A DNA stretch of 64,000 nt, taken from NCBI GenBank assembly GCA_045643185.1, contig JAZUKH010000046.1:19827-83826 (forward strand), given 5' to 3'. Made by a program: the position numbers and the translations under genes. Below, piece by piece: positions 44,460-54,000 of this stretch (positions within the stretch are counted from its first letter, which is position 1; every line of letters begins with the position of its first letter). Below the pieces are notes generated by a model. It saw only the letters and a list, made by a program, of their open reading frames with translations. It was not told the origin of the DNA and searched no databases. The DNA comes from RGIG464 sp045643185. GTDB lineage: Bacteria; Myxococcota_A; Bradymonadia; UBA4248.

Positions 44460-45704
44460 ATGGCGGATAAAAAAGACGATGATCTGTTAAGCCGTTGGAT
44501 GAATCGCAGTCAGGCTGAAATAACAGCGTCAGACGTGACGCCGGAATCGCGTGAGATCGTTCAAAAAGGCGTGACGCCGGACGTTTCTGGTGAAGCGCCG
44601 CTTGCTCCGAACCGTCGTTTTATGCCGCCATTGCTCAGTGGGCGTCTGGCTGATTTTCTTTCGACGCAGCAGCCGCGTCATATCCATGGCGATGGCGAAT
44701 CGATGACGTCCAAAGACGTGGATTTTGAGATCAAAGACGTTCAAACGCGTGCCGTGGTGGCGATGTCCATCATTTTGACGAGCCATTTGACGCGGTTTGG
44801 CGCGACCACGTTGTCGGAAGCGTCGCTCAACCAGGTTCGCGAGCAGATCATGCGGACGTTCAGTGCCCACGATGCCGTGCGCATCGAAGTGGAGGCCTAC
44901 GACCTGTTGAACTGGTTTGCCGGTGTCATGAACGAGTCGTGGGCCATGTCGACGTCGGTCACTTCGTTGTCCAGCCCGTCTCAGTGTATGCAAAATCACG
45001 TGGCGATGATCGAGCGTGCCATCACCGACAAGCGCGATCTCGAAATGCGTTATTACACGGGTACTCGTGGTGAATTCTCCACTCGCCGTATTTCGCCCAT
45101 CAAAATAGAAGCTGAAAAATACCTGATCGCTTACTGCCACTCGCGCAAAGAAGAGCGTAAATTCAGACTCACCCGTATTTTAAGCCTGAACTGGATCGAT
45201 TCGATGCTGCCTAGTCCGCCCTCCGTGTCAGAATTGCCCGTGTCGATCGAAAATGACGAGTCATTGCCCAATATTCCGTCGTCCAACGTGACGATCACGT
45301 CCGCCCCTGTGGCGTCCAACGCTGTGTCTCAAACTCACTCGCGGTTGACTGCGCCCGAACCTGTTCAGCCTGACGTGGTGGCGTCTGACCCGGTTTTGTG
45401 CGACGACGAGGACGATCTGCGCGAAATCACGGCGGAAGGCAGCGAAAACGCGTCACCGACGCTTCAACCAGGCTCTGTCAGTGACTCAGCCAGTGTCGCC
45501 GTCGTGAACGTCAGCGCCGGGTGGATCCCTGAATCACAGATCGAAGCTTATCGGCGCGATAAGCTTAAAAATGCCGCGGTTCAGGCCACGTTGCCTGGCA
45601 TCGCCGCAGTGCATGAGCCACCCAAAAGCCAAGACATTGCGTCAAAGCCTGAAAAGTCAAAACCGAAAAAACCAACGACCGGCTTTTTGCCCGGATTTGA
45701 GTAG
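44460..45704 (+). CDS. WYL-domain protein
   Basis: The 414-aa protein lacks a signal peptide. Residues ~60-165 may form a helical N-terminal domain. Residues ~180-245 (M-I-E-R-A-I-T-D-K-R-D-L-E-M-R-Y-Y, I-S-P-I-K-I-E, R-K-F-R-L-T-R-I-L-S-L) match the WYL domain, an SH3-like module that binds nucleic acid or nucleotide-like ligands in transcription regulators. The last ~165 residues are disordered, Ser/Pro/Asp-rich. No recognisable HTH precedes the WYL domain. A regulatory role is inferred. Confidence 0.7.
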   Translation: MADKKDDDLLSRWMNRSQAEITASDVTPESREIVQKGVTPDVSGEAPLAPNRRFMPPLLSGRLADFLSTQQPRHIHGDGESMTSKDVDFEIKDVQTRAVVAMSIILTSHLTRFGATTLSEASLNQVREQIMRTFSAHDAVRIEVEAYDLLNWFAGVMNESWAMSTSVTSLSSPSQCMQNHVAMIERAITDKRDLEMRYYTGTRGEFSTRRISPIKIEAEKYLIAYCHSRKEERKFRLTRILSLNWIDSMLPSPPSVSELPVSIENDESLPNIPSSNVTITSAPVASNAVSQTHSRLTAPEPVQPDVVASDPVLCDDEDDLREITAEGSENASPTLQPGSVSDSASVAVVNVSAGWIPESQIEAYRRDKLKNAAVQATLPGIAAVHEPPKSQDIASKPEKSKPKKPTTGFLPGFE

Positions 45705-45731
45705 CGTACCGCGCGTCTCAACGTGGTTTTT

Positions 45732-45805
45732 GGCCCCTGCCAGGCGAAGGGGTAGCGGCGTATTTCGCATGCGAAATAGCCGCGTAGGGGGAGGCTTCCC
45801 CCTTC
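45732..45805. repeat. REP-like hairpin repeat, copy D
   Basis: Shoulders CCCCTGCCAGGCGAAGGGG and AGCCGCGTAGGGGGAGGCTT flank a very short palindromic centre TTCGCATGCGAA. The centre is identical to copy E, which is in the opposite orientation 2.6 kb away. Confidence 0.88.
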
Positions 45806-45854
45806 AATAATAAAATAAAGGAAGGGGGCGCGATCAGACGCTGGCGTTTATGGA

Positions 45855-46892
45855 TTAATCTTCAGATTTGCCGTTTTCGTCTTTGTTTTCTTCTGATTTG
45901 CCGTTTTCGTCTTTGTTTTCTTCAGATTTGCCGTTTTCGTCTTTGATTTCTTCTGATTTGCCGTTTTCGTCTTTGATTTCAGGCGAGGATTGAGGGACGG
46001 GCGTCATATCAGATTTGATTTGAGGCGTGCCGTTATTGTCGGTCTCGACCTGGAGTTCGCCGGAAGGCGTGACGGCGGGAAGATCGGTCATGGAGGCGCG
46101 GCGGCGTTTACGGCGATGAGGCTTCATGTGTTTGAGGCTCATGTAGATGGAGTTGAGGATGCCGAAGCCGACGTAGTAGCAGACGAAGAAGAAGAAAGCC
46201 GTTGCTGGGTGGAGAACGAAGCAGAGTGCGGCGAAGAGGAGGACGCCGATGGCGATGAAGATGTAGTCGCCGGTGGTCTTTTTGCCTTTGAAGGTCTTGT
46301 ATTTGACGGTTGAGACCATGAGGATGCCGATGGCGATGGCGATGGCGCCAAAGGTGTTGACTTCAAAGGAGGTCAGGTTTGTGACGTCGATGATCTGTGG
46401 ATTTTTGAGCGTGGCCATGACGATGGCAGCGATACAAGCGGCGCCACCGGGTGCGGGAATGCCTTTGAAGTAGGTCTGGACGCCTTCGGGTGGGGCTTCG
46501 ACGTTGAATCGGGCGAGTCGGAGGATGGCACCGCATGCGAAGAGGAATGCGGCGATGATGCCGTACCAGCCGGCGGAGGTGAGGCAGAAGCCGTAGATGA
46601 GGATGGCGGGTGCGATACCGAAGCTGACGGCATCGGCGAGGCTGTCGAGTTCCATGCCGAATTTTGTGGAGGTGTGCGTGGCGCGTGCGACTTTACCGTC
46701 GAAGGTGTCAAAGACGATGCTGCCGATGACCGCGAGGGCGGCGAACATCATGGTGTCGAGTCGTTCCTGACCGGCCTGGCTTTGGGCTTCGAAGCTCCAC
46801 GCCATAGACAGGAAGGCGCAGAAGACCGAGCTGAGGGTCACGAGGCTTGGGAGCGCGAAGACCGCTTTGTTGATTTTCTTAATTTTTGCCAT
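45855..46892 (-). CDS. pssA: CDP-diacylglycerol-serine O-phosphatidyltransferase
   Basis: The ATG at 46892 follows AGGAAA. The 345-aa membrane protein carries the full CDP-alcohol phosphotransferase motif D-G-x2-A-R-x8-G-x3-D-x3-D (D-G-K-V-A-R to D-S-L-A-D) and about seven transmembrane helices, ending near residue 250. It makes phosphatidylserine from CDP-diacylglycerol and serine, the precursor of phosphatidylethanolamine. The C-terminal ~95 residues are unusual: basic Arg/Lys stretch then four copies of a decapeptide K-D-E-N-G-K-S-E-(E)-(I/N). Confidence 0.9.
   Translation of the reverse strand: MAKIKKINKAVFALPSLVTLSSVFCAFLSMAWSFEAQSQAGQERLDTMMFAALAVIGSIVFDTFDGKVARATHTSTKFGMELDSLADAVSFGIAPAILIYGFCLTSAGWYGIIAAFLFACGAILRLARFNVEAPPEGVQTYFKGIPAPGGAACIAAIVMATLKNPQIIDVTNLTSFEVNTFGAIAIAIGILMVSTVKYKTFKGKKTTGDYIFIAIGVLLFAALCFVLHPATAFFFFVCYYVGFGILNSIYMSLKHMKPHRRKRRRASMTDLPAVTPSGELQVETDNNGTPQIKSDMTPVPQSSPEIKDENGKSEEIKDENGKSEENKDENGKSEENKDENGKSED
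45858..45985. repeat. Four 30-bp tandem repeats at the pssA 3' end
   Basis: The unit CCGTTTTCGTCTTTG(A/T)TTTC followed by TTC(A/T)GATTTG recurs four times in frame, encoding a hydrophilic decapeptide at the protein's end. Copies are nearly identical, so copy number probably varies between strains. Confidence 0.85.
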
Positions 46893-46939
46893 GAAAGCGT
46901 TTCCTAAAGTAGTTAGAAGTTTGTGGGTGGGCGTCGCGA

Positions 46940-47302
46940 TTATGAATGTGTTTTGGGCGTCCAACGGGTCTTATCTCTTGCGTCGATCTTTTCTAGCGTT
47001 TTTTGCATGAGGTCGTCGAGTTTGATGTGATGACCATTGGCAAAGCAAATGAGGACGAGGAGGAGATCTCCGAGTTCTTCTTCGACGTTTGCGACTTCCT
47101 CGAATTTATCTGTGGCTTTGAGCTTTTTAGCGCCTTCGGCGTATGAGACGGCTCTTGCGAGTTCTCCAAGTTCTTCGGAGAGGCGCGCGAGCTGAATGAA
47201 GGAGGGAAAATAGCCTTCTTCGAACTGATCGATCCACTGATCGACGCGATCCTGAGCCTCTTTGAAGGTGAGTGGAGCAGATTTTGGCAGATCGTAGGAC
47301 AT
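46940..47302 (-). CDS. MazG-like nucleotide pyrophosphohydrolase
   Basis: The 120-aa protein has the all-alpha NTP-pyrophosphatase motif E-E-x2-E (S-E-E-L-G-E-L) and E-E-L-G-D-L-L-L-V-L, whose acidic residues bind magnesium. Such enzymes hydrolyse NTPs to NMP and pyrophosphate in nucleotide-pool cleaning. It is a single-domain MazG-like protein and much shorter than E. coli MazG. It is 47 bases upstream of pssA on the same strand. Confidence 0.82.
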   Translation of the reverse strand: MSYDLPKSAPLTFKEAQDRVDQWIDQFEEGYFPSFIQLARLSEELGELARAVSYAEGAKKLKATDKFEEVANVEEELGDLLLVLICFANGHHIKLDDLMQKTLEKIDARDKTRWTPKTHS

Positions 47303-47355
47303 GATGAGACCTTGGTTAAGGGCGATTGCCCGTGAGCGGCTTTTGGGCGAATTGC

Positions 47356-47397
47356 GTGTGAGCTTTAAAGTGTGAGCTTTAAAGTGTGAGCTTTAAT
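47356..47397. repeat. Three 14-bp tandem repeats
   Basis: The unit GTGTGAGCTTTAAA occurs three times in a row (the last copy ends AAT). It sits between the divergent MazG-like and rplU genes. Confidence 0.9.
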
Positions 47398-47483
47398 ATG
47401 GTTAGCTTGCATGACTTTATTTTGGTAAAGTTTGCGTCCATGGCATGCCCAAGAAGCAGGGCGCATTTTATCATAAAAATAAC

Positions 47484-47513
47484 TTGACGCAACAGGGGGG
47501 ATGCGTGTAGAAA
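47484..47513 (+). promoter_or_regulatory. Probable promoter of rplU-rpmA
   Basis: TTGACG at 47484-47489 and TAGAAA at 47508-47513 are separated by 18 bases, close to a sigma-70 type promoter. About 110 bases of leader precede rplU, room for a leader structure of the kind often seen before ribosomal protein genes. Confidence 0.5.
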
Positions 47514-47621
47514 TGTGCGTCATTTCGGAGGGTGGAAATTTTTTACCTTCTGATAGATTCAGCCCCGTTCGCGCCTGAGAGCGCGTTATTTTGTATCTTT
47601 AGAAAGACTGAGGTTTGTGAA

Positions 47622-47927
47622 ATGTACGCTGTGATTCGCACAGGTGGTAAACAGTACCGCGTTAGTCAGGACGACGTTTTGCGCGTTGAAACGCTGAAAG
47701 CGGAAGTCGGTTCGACAGTGAAATTTGATGTTCTCGCGATTGGCGAGGGCGAGGGTCTCCGCATCGGTAAACCGGTCGTGGATGGCGCGAAAGTTGAAGG
47801 CGTTGTTCTGAAACAGGCGCGTGCTCGTAAAGTTCTTATCTACAAATTCGAAAATACGAAGAATTATCACCGTAAAAAAGGTCATCGTCAGGCCTACACG
47901 GAAGTTCGTATTTCTACGATCGGCTAA
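47622..47927 (+). CDS. rplU: 50S ribosomal protein L21
   Basis: The ATG at 47622 gives a 101-aa protein of normal length starting M-Y-A-V-I-R-T-G-G-K-Q-Y-R-V. It ends K-K-G-H-R-Q-A-Y-T-E-V-R-I. L21 binds 23S rRNA. The frame is open upstream, but sequence conservation fixes this start. It is 27 bases from rpmA, followed later by obg, the conserved L21-L27-Obg order. Confidence 0.97.
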   Translation: MYAVIRTGGKQYRVSQDDVLRVETLKAEVGSTVKFDVLAIGEGEGLRIGKPVVDGAKVEGVVLKQARARKVLIYKFENTKNYHRKKGHRQAYTEVRISTIG

Positions 47928-47954
47928 TCTCGATCATTACTAGGAGAATTAGAA

Positions 47955-48215
47955 ATGGCTCATAAGAAAGGTCAAAGCTCAAGCCGTAACGGTCGTGATA
48001 GCAATCCGCAGTTCCGCGGCGTGAAAGTTTATGGTGGTCAGGCCTGCCGCGCTGGTAACATCATCGTTCGTCAGTGTGGTACGCGCGTTCACCCGGGTCT
48101 CAACGTTGGTGTTGGCCGTGACTGGACGATCTTCGCCCTCGTCGATGGCATCGTCAGCTTCGAAACCTACAACCGCGGCAAAAAACGCGTCAGCGTTATC
48201 CCCGCTGAAGGCTAA
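47955..48215 (+). CDS. rpmA: 50S ribosomal protein L27
   Basis: The 86-aa protein starts M-A-H-K-K-G and has S-S-S-R-N-G-R-D-S and [10 protein letters not shown], the L27 signature. Its N-terminus reaches the peptidyl-transferase centre. It starts directly with A-H-K-K-G, so no Firmicutes-type cleaved N-terminal extension is present. AGGAGAA precedes the ATG. Confidence 0.97.
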   Translation: MAHKKGQSSSRNGRDSNPQFRGVKVYGGQACRAGNIIVRQCGTRVHPGLNVGVGRDWTIFALVDGIVSFETYNRGKKRVSVIPAEG

Positions 48216-48290
48216 TCGCTTTCAAATTTTTTAGGCCGTGTTTCGCACGCGCCTTCCTGTATGGATCGGTGAATCACTGATTCAATCCCC

Positions 48291-48340
48291 AAAGCACAAA
48301 AAGTAATTCCGCCTCCTTGGGTTGCTTTTTGTGCTTTTTT
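48291..48340 (+). terminator. Terminator after rpmA
   Basis: Thirteen-bp arms (AAAGCACAAAAAG / CTTTTTGTGCTTT) with a long 21-base loop end in a T run. Obg therefore probably has its own promoter too. Confidence 0.75.
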
Positions 48341-48367
48341 GTATCTGCTCTCCGATGGCATTTTTAG

Positions 48368-48430
48368 ATGGGGGAAGTCTCCCCCTACGCGGCTATTTCG
48401 CATGCGAAATACGCCGCTACCCCCTCTGCC
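48368..48430. repeat. REP-like hairpin repeat, copy E (inverted)
   Basis: It reads GAAGTCTCCCCCTACGCGGC, TATTTCGCATGCGAAATA, CGCCGCTACCCCC: the inverse of copy D with the same centre. The usual outer GCCCTGCCAGG shoulder is degraded. Confidence 0.85.
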
Positions 48431-48559
48431 TACGGCTTCCTGTCGACTTGTGCCTCGGCCCTGTCGTCCACAAAAAAAACGCGCTGTGTCGCGAAGTCGT
48501 GCCTGGACGCGGCTTTTCGCAAGACGAACGGCCTTCTTCGTGATTGATTTGTACTGAAT

Positions 48560-49585
48560 ATGAGATTCGTTGATGAAGTAAGAATAGAAGCGACTGCCGG
48601 TAAAGGCGGTGATGGCAAAGCCTCGTTCAGACGTGAAGTTTATACGCCAACAGGCGGTCCTGATGGCGGCGACGGCGGTAAAGGCGGTGACGTGATCCTC
48701 GTCGGTGACCGAAGCGTCAACACACTCAGTGACTTGCGCTATCGCCACTTTTTGCGCGCGAAAAACGGCCAACCCGGTGGCTCCGAAAAACTTCATGGCA
48801 GAAATGGCGAATCGTTGACGGTCAAAGTGCCCGTCGGCACCCTGATCTTTGACGAAACGACCGGTGAACAGGTCGGCGATGTGACCGAACATGCTCAGCA
48901 GGTCGTCATTGCCAAAGGTGGCCGCGGTGGCCGCGGAAACATTCACTTCGCGACCCCGACAAATCGCTCGCCCCACCTCGCCGAACGCGGCCGAAGCGGC
49001 GAACAAAAAAATCTGCGCCTCGAACTCAAATTGTTGGCTGACGTCGGCTTGCTCGGTTTCCCAAGCGTCGGTAAATCGACCTTCATTTCGTGCATTTCCA
49101 ATGCTCGTCCCACCATCGCCGATTATCCGTTCACAACGCTGACGCCGCATCTCGGCGTCGTCGAAATGTTCGAAGATCATGCCTTCGTCGTCGCTGATGT
49201 GCCAGGACTCATCGTCGGCGCCAGTGAAGGAAAAGGGCTCGGACACGACTTTTTGAAACACCTCGAACGCACGCGCATCCTCGTGCACCTCATTGAAGTG
49301 ACTTATCAGCTCGAAGGCTGTGAGACCGATCGCGACCCCATTCAGGATTTCGAAAAACTGAACGCAGAACTCGCTAAATTCAGCGAAGAACTCAGCCATA
49401 AAAAACAAATCGTCGTCCTTAACAAATGCGACGAGCCTTACGTGGCTTCCGAGATCCCCCGACTCGCCAAGTATTTTGGCGAAAAAGGTTACGAATTCCA
49501 CGCGATCAGTTGCGCCACCATGGACGGTATTCGCGATCTCGTCAAATCGCTCGTTCGACACGTTGAAGGCAAAACCAAGAAATGA
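48560..49585 (+). CDS. obgE: GTPase Obg/CgtA
   Basis: The 341-aa protein has the glycine-rich Obg fold (G-G-P-D-G-G-D-G-G-K-G-G-D near residues 32-44). The G domain follows: G-F-P-S-V-G-K-S-T at 166-174, D-V-P-G-L-I and N-K-C-D. Obg works in 50S ribosome assembly and stress signalling. The C-terminal extension of some Obg proteins is absent, so it is a minimal form. The stop overlaps the start of the next gene (ATGA). Confidence 0.96.
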   Translation: MRFVDEVRIEATAGKGGDGKASFRREVYTPTGGPDGGDGGKGGDVILVGDRSVNTLSDLRYRHFLRAKNGQPGGSEKLHGRNGESLTVKVPVGTLIFDETTGEQVGDVTEHAQQVVIAKGGRGGRGNIHFATPTNRSPHLAERGRSGEQKNLRLELKLLADVGLLGFPSVGKSTFISCISNARPTIADYPFTTLTPHLGVVEMFEDHAFVVADVPGLIVGASEGKGLGHDFLKHLERTRILVHLIEVTYQLEGCETDRDPIQDFEKLNAELAKFSEELSHKKQIVVLNKCDEPYVASEIPRLAKYFGEKGYEFHAISCATMDGIRDLVKSLVRHVEGKTKK

Positions 49586-50946
49586 TCGCGATCACCGGTC
49601 AACTCGATGGCATCGCCGCCGCGTTTTCACGCACACTGGCTCGTTCTGAACGGCATGCGCCAATCATCGGACTGGGCAGGGCCGCTGCGTGCGGCTGGGG
49701 CGTCGATACCTGGCGCCTCGGATCCATGACGAGCGAGCGTGATACACAGTACATGCTCGCTGACGTGTCGACCGCGTTTTACTTTTGCCTTACGCCACCG
49801 AACGAAGGACGCACGCACGAAGGACTCGGTTACGACGTCGCTCTTTGCGACGCCATAAATTTCGCTCACTGCGCTGGCGATCACGTTCGCGTCGTGCTCG
49901 TCACACGCTTCTTTCCGAATGACGGGCGAAATCTCGGTAACAGCTTCGCTTTTTGGCGCGAAGTTTGTGAGATCTTCAAAGAAAATGTGACGCATTTGCA
50001 GATTGTTCAAACTACGCCAGTTTGGTCTGAATTTGATGCGGTTGTTACGGGGTTGATCTCGTATGCGCAACACCAGTCAATTCAGGATCGCGATGTCCGG
50101 TTTTTTAACCTCGTGAATCCCACCACCATGAAGTCTTTGCAAGACAAACTCGTGCGTACGTTCGACGATTGGCAGGACGGCGCTGAACATCTTGTGGAAG
50201 GCGATATCGCCGTGTCTTACGGCAACCTGGTTCGCTGCGTTCAAAATGCGTTGAACGGACGCCGCATTCAGAGCTCGGTGGCACGCATGATCACGCGCTC
50301 ACGTCAACTTGGTTTTGATGACGAAACGTTGTTCAAACAGGCTGTCGAGTTTCACTCGGCTGGTGAATTGGCGATGTATAAGGCAAATCAGACTGACTTG
50401 CCCAAACGCGTGTTTGAACGCTGTCGTGACTTTGTGGCCGACCAGGTCGATGTGTCGATCGTGAGCGCGACGTGCTCGCGTTTGGGCGCGTTGGCGCGTA
50501 CAAGTCGGTTAAAAGTCGAAACCGCCGACGCGCCGCACGCGCGCAACTACGTTTATCGCATTGCCCGTTTGCCCAAACGCCCCGTGTCTGAGATCGCCGA
50601 CCTGTTTGTCGAGTGGCTACCACGTTATTTTCAGCGACTCGTGCATCTCGAAAAACTCGGTGAAACGCGCCAGATGGTGCGCCTTTCGCGCGTGCCGCTC
50701 GTAGAATTCGAAAAATGTGATGAGTCGTGGCAACGTTGTCGTCTCGTCGTGCGTTGGCCGCTCGGCAACCACGTTCAGGCACGCACACAGTTGATCACCA
50801 CGGTCACGGGCACGCGCGAAAAACCGCGTGAATTACTCATCGTGTGTGAAGAAGGCACTGAAGGAAACTGGTTCGTCATGCTGTCACGCGGCATTTTGGC
50901 TGCGTTTGGCACTTATTTGCGAGATTACGGCGTGGCAGAGGCGTAA
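49582..50946 (+). CDS. Unknown protein coupled to obg, possibly degenerate NAD(P)-binding fold
   Basis: I do not recognise this 454-aa protein. The first ~190 residues (M-I-A-I-T-G at the start, M-L-A-D-V-S-T-A-F-Y-F, V-R-V-V-L-V-T-R-F-F) look like a Rossmann-type fold resembling extended short-chain dehydrogenases, with no intact G-x-x-G-x-x-G motif. The C-terminal half has strand/helix patterns of a separate domain. It overlaps the obg stop by 4 bases, so the two are coupled. A housekeeping role is possible. Confidence 0.65.
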   Translation: MIAITGQLDGIAAAFSRTLARSERHAPIIGLGRAAACGWGVDTWRLGSMTSERDTQYMLADVSTAFYFCLTPPNEGRTHEGLGYDVALCDAINFAHCAGDHVRVVLVTRFFPNDGRNLGNSFAFWREVCEIFKENVTHLQIVQTTPVWSEFDAVVTGLISYAQHQSIQDRDVRFFNLVNPTTMKSLQDKLVRTFDDWQDGAEHLVEGDIAVSYGNLVRCVQNALNGRRIQSSVARMITRSRQLGFDDETLFKQAVEFHSAGELAMYKANQTDLPKRVFERCRDFVADQVDVSIVSATCSRLGALARTSRLKVETADAPHARNYVYRIARLPKRPVSEIADLFVEWLPRYFQRLVHLEKLGETRQMVRLSRVPLVEFEKCDESWQRCRLVVRWPLGNHVQARTQLITTVTGTREKPRELLIVCEEGTEGNWFVMLSRGILAAFGTYLRDYGVAEA

Positions 50947-51048
50947 AAAGGCGTGGTGTGCTCGCGAAATGCGAGAAAACCGCTCGTAAAGCTGATAAAA
51001 TAACTCGGCTGTTTTTTGTGTATTGAAATAAACAACCGAGGAGAAAAG

Positions 51049-54000
51049 ATGAGGAAGAACAAATGGTTCGGGCTGGCTGCTGTGGTTTTGGCGAGTGGAC
51101 TGGCTGGGTGTGAGGATGACGGCGTCTTGGCGCTGGCAACTGAGGAAAAAGAATGCGAAGGGCTGGGGTGTGACGAGGCATCGATCATTAAGGATGATTG
51201 CGACCACAAATGCGATGCCGAGGCCAAAAAATGTGAAAATGGCCAGCTTGTGACTTGCGAAAACGACTCAAATGGTTGCCGCGTCTGGTCGATCGCCCGT
51301 GATTGCGGTGACGGTATGTATTGTGACAGCGCTCAAAACGCGTGCGTAGAAGGGTGTCAAAACGCGTGCGAACTCGGGGCCAAAAAATGTGACGGCGCAC
51401 AGATCCAGACGTGTGTCAAAGACGAAGCCGAGAATGCGTGCACGCGCTGGGACGTCGCCGTGGGATGCGGCGAAAACATGCATTGTGATGCCGCAACCAA
51501 TGAATGCGTCGCCGGGTGCGAAGACGAGTGTGTCGAAGGTCAAAATGAGTGCTACGGCGAAGCGTTCCGTACGTGTGGACAATTCGACGAGGATTCGTGT
51601 CTCGAATTCAGTGAATTTCAGGAATGTGGCACCGACGAACTGTGCGATCCGATCGCTCAGAAGTGCGTAACGACGGTTTGTGAGACGGAATGCGTGGACG
51701 GTGAGACCGTGTGCGGCGATGATCAGCACTCGGTTTTGGCGTGCCATGCCGTCGCTGGGACGCGTTGCAATGCGTTGTCGATCATTCAAAACTGTGTCGA
51801 CGGCGAAAGCTGCAAAGACACTGCCGACGGCGTGGCGTGCGTGAAAGACAGTACGGATGTCGGTCCGGGGACGGGCGAAGATCCCGTCGTCAAAATCTGT
51901 GACGTCGGCGCCAAAAAATGCTCGGATGACAGCAAATCCCTGATGACGTGCGTCGCGAACAGCACTGGCAACGAATGGAAGAGCGAGTCGTGCGGCGCCA
52001 TGACTTGTAATGCCGCCAAGTTGACGTGCGAAGCTACTTGTACGGACGCGTGCACTGAGAACGCCACGCAGTGTGCGTCGGGCAACAAGGCCACACAGGT
52101 CTGTAAGCGCGGTGCGAATGGTTGCACTGCCTGGACCAACGGTGACAGCTGTGCTCAGACCTGTAGCGCTGGTAAGTGCGCAGATTACTGCGGCGATGAT
52201 TGCGAACCTTTCTCGATCGTCATTTTGCCAGATACACAGAATTACGTGCGCTACGACTCGGTCAAGACCGACACGACCTATCACAAACAGATGAACTGGA
52301 TCGTCAAGAACATGAACACGTCGAAGTTGCCCAACCTCAAGCACGTCGTGCACATGGGTGACATCACGAACGACAATACCGACGTCCAGTGGAAGATCGC
52401 GAAAGACGCGCAGCAGATCCTCAAAGATAATGGCGTGTCATTCTCAGTCGTGAACGGCAACCACGACTACCGTATTTCGGGCAAGGTCGGTGGCCGCAGC
52501 AAGACCAAGTTTACAACCTACTTCCCGGAATCGTGGCTCAAAGGCATCAAGGGCTATGGCGGCATTTACGACGGTGCGAATACCTACATGAATTTCCGCG
52601 CCGGTAACCAGGATTACCTCGTTTTGAACCTGGAATTTGCGCCGCGTCAACAGACCATTTGTTGGGCGAACGACCTGCTTCAGAAGGCTGAAAACAAGAA
52701 TAAGAAGGTCATCATTGCGACGCATGCAAACTTGTCGCATGATGCCAAATACAGTGGCAAGCCCAAGAACCAGTTTGTGGCGAACGGGGCGAGTGGCAGT
52801 GAGCTGTGGAATGAATTGACGTCGCGTCATTCGAACATCATGATGATCTTGAATGGCCACGTGGGCGATAGCGAGCATCGCACGGATAACGGCCTGAATG
52901 GCAACCCGGTTCAGCAGATCTTGACGGACTACCAGTTTGAGCGCAATTGCAGCGAATCGAAGCTTTCGTCCTGCACGAATCATTGCCGTCACGCGGTGAA
53001 TGCGGGCAACGGTTGGTTGCGCGTTTTGACGTTTTATCCCAAGACGAACAAGGTCGAAGCGCGTACCGTGTCGGTGTTGTCAGGCAACAAGTCGCTGTTT
53101 TCGTCGCAGGGCACCGACCAGTTCTTTTGCTCGCCTATGTTCGACATGGCGAACAAGGGTAAAAGCTGCACCGATTGTGGCCAGTGGTATCCCAAAGCTC
53201 CGTCGGACGCGGCGCATCAGTTCGACCTGACGTTCGACTTCACGACGCCGAGCACCAACGTGTACAAGACGAACGGCTACCTTGGCTTTGTGCACCGCAA
53301 CATTAATGCAACGAGCACGGGTGACCAGATCAATCCGGTGATCGCGACGAACAACACGGGACGTTCGGTCTTCGTTTGGCAGGACAACTCGAGTAGCGCC
53401 GACGGCAAACGCAGCGATGGCACGAACGACGCGCACGATATCTACGCGCGTATTATGCTGCCCGAAGCGTGTAATTACAGTGGTCATTCGGAACTCGTGA
53501 TCAACGAAAAAACGGCTGGTCATCAGGAAGAACCCGATGTCGCGATGGATCAGAATGGCAACTTTGTCGTGGTCTGGACCGATGATAATGACAACAATGG
53601 TTCGACGCAGATCTACATGCGTGGCTTTAACGCTGACGGCACGCAGCGCTTTGCGACCAAGACCGTGAATACGGTCGATACGCGCAACCAGTACCAGCCG
53701 CACATCGCGATGGCGCCAGACGGGCAGTTCGCGGTCTCGTGGACCGACACGGCATCCAGCAAAGACACGCCTCAGATCAACGTGCGTGGCTTCAACGCCG
53801 ACGGCTCGCAGGCCTTCGCTCAGCGCGCCGTCACCGATGCCGTGGCTGGCACACAGGTGCATTCCGACATCTTCATGGACAAAAATCACAATATCGTCGT
53901 CGTCTGGGAGGATGACGGGGATGCCAACGGCTCGACCCAGATCAAAATGCGCCTCATCAACGCCAATGGCACAAGCAAGACCGATGCGAAGACCGTCAAC

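Noticed and set aside
51268..52353. Minus-strand frame opposite the phosphoesterase lipoprotein
   Set aside because: The plus strand has clear Cys-rich and phosphoesterase motifs throughout; the opposite frame is a mirror artefact.
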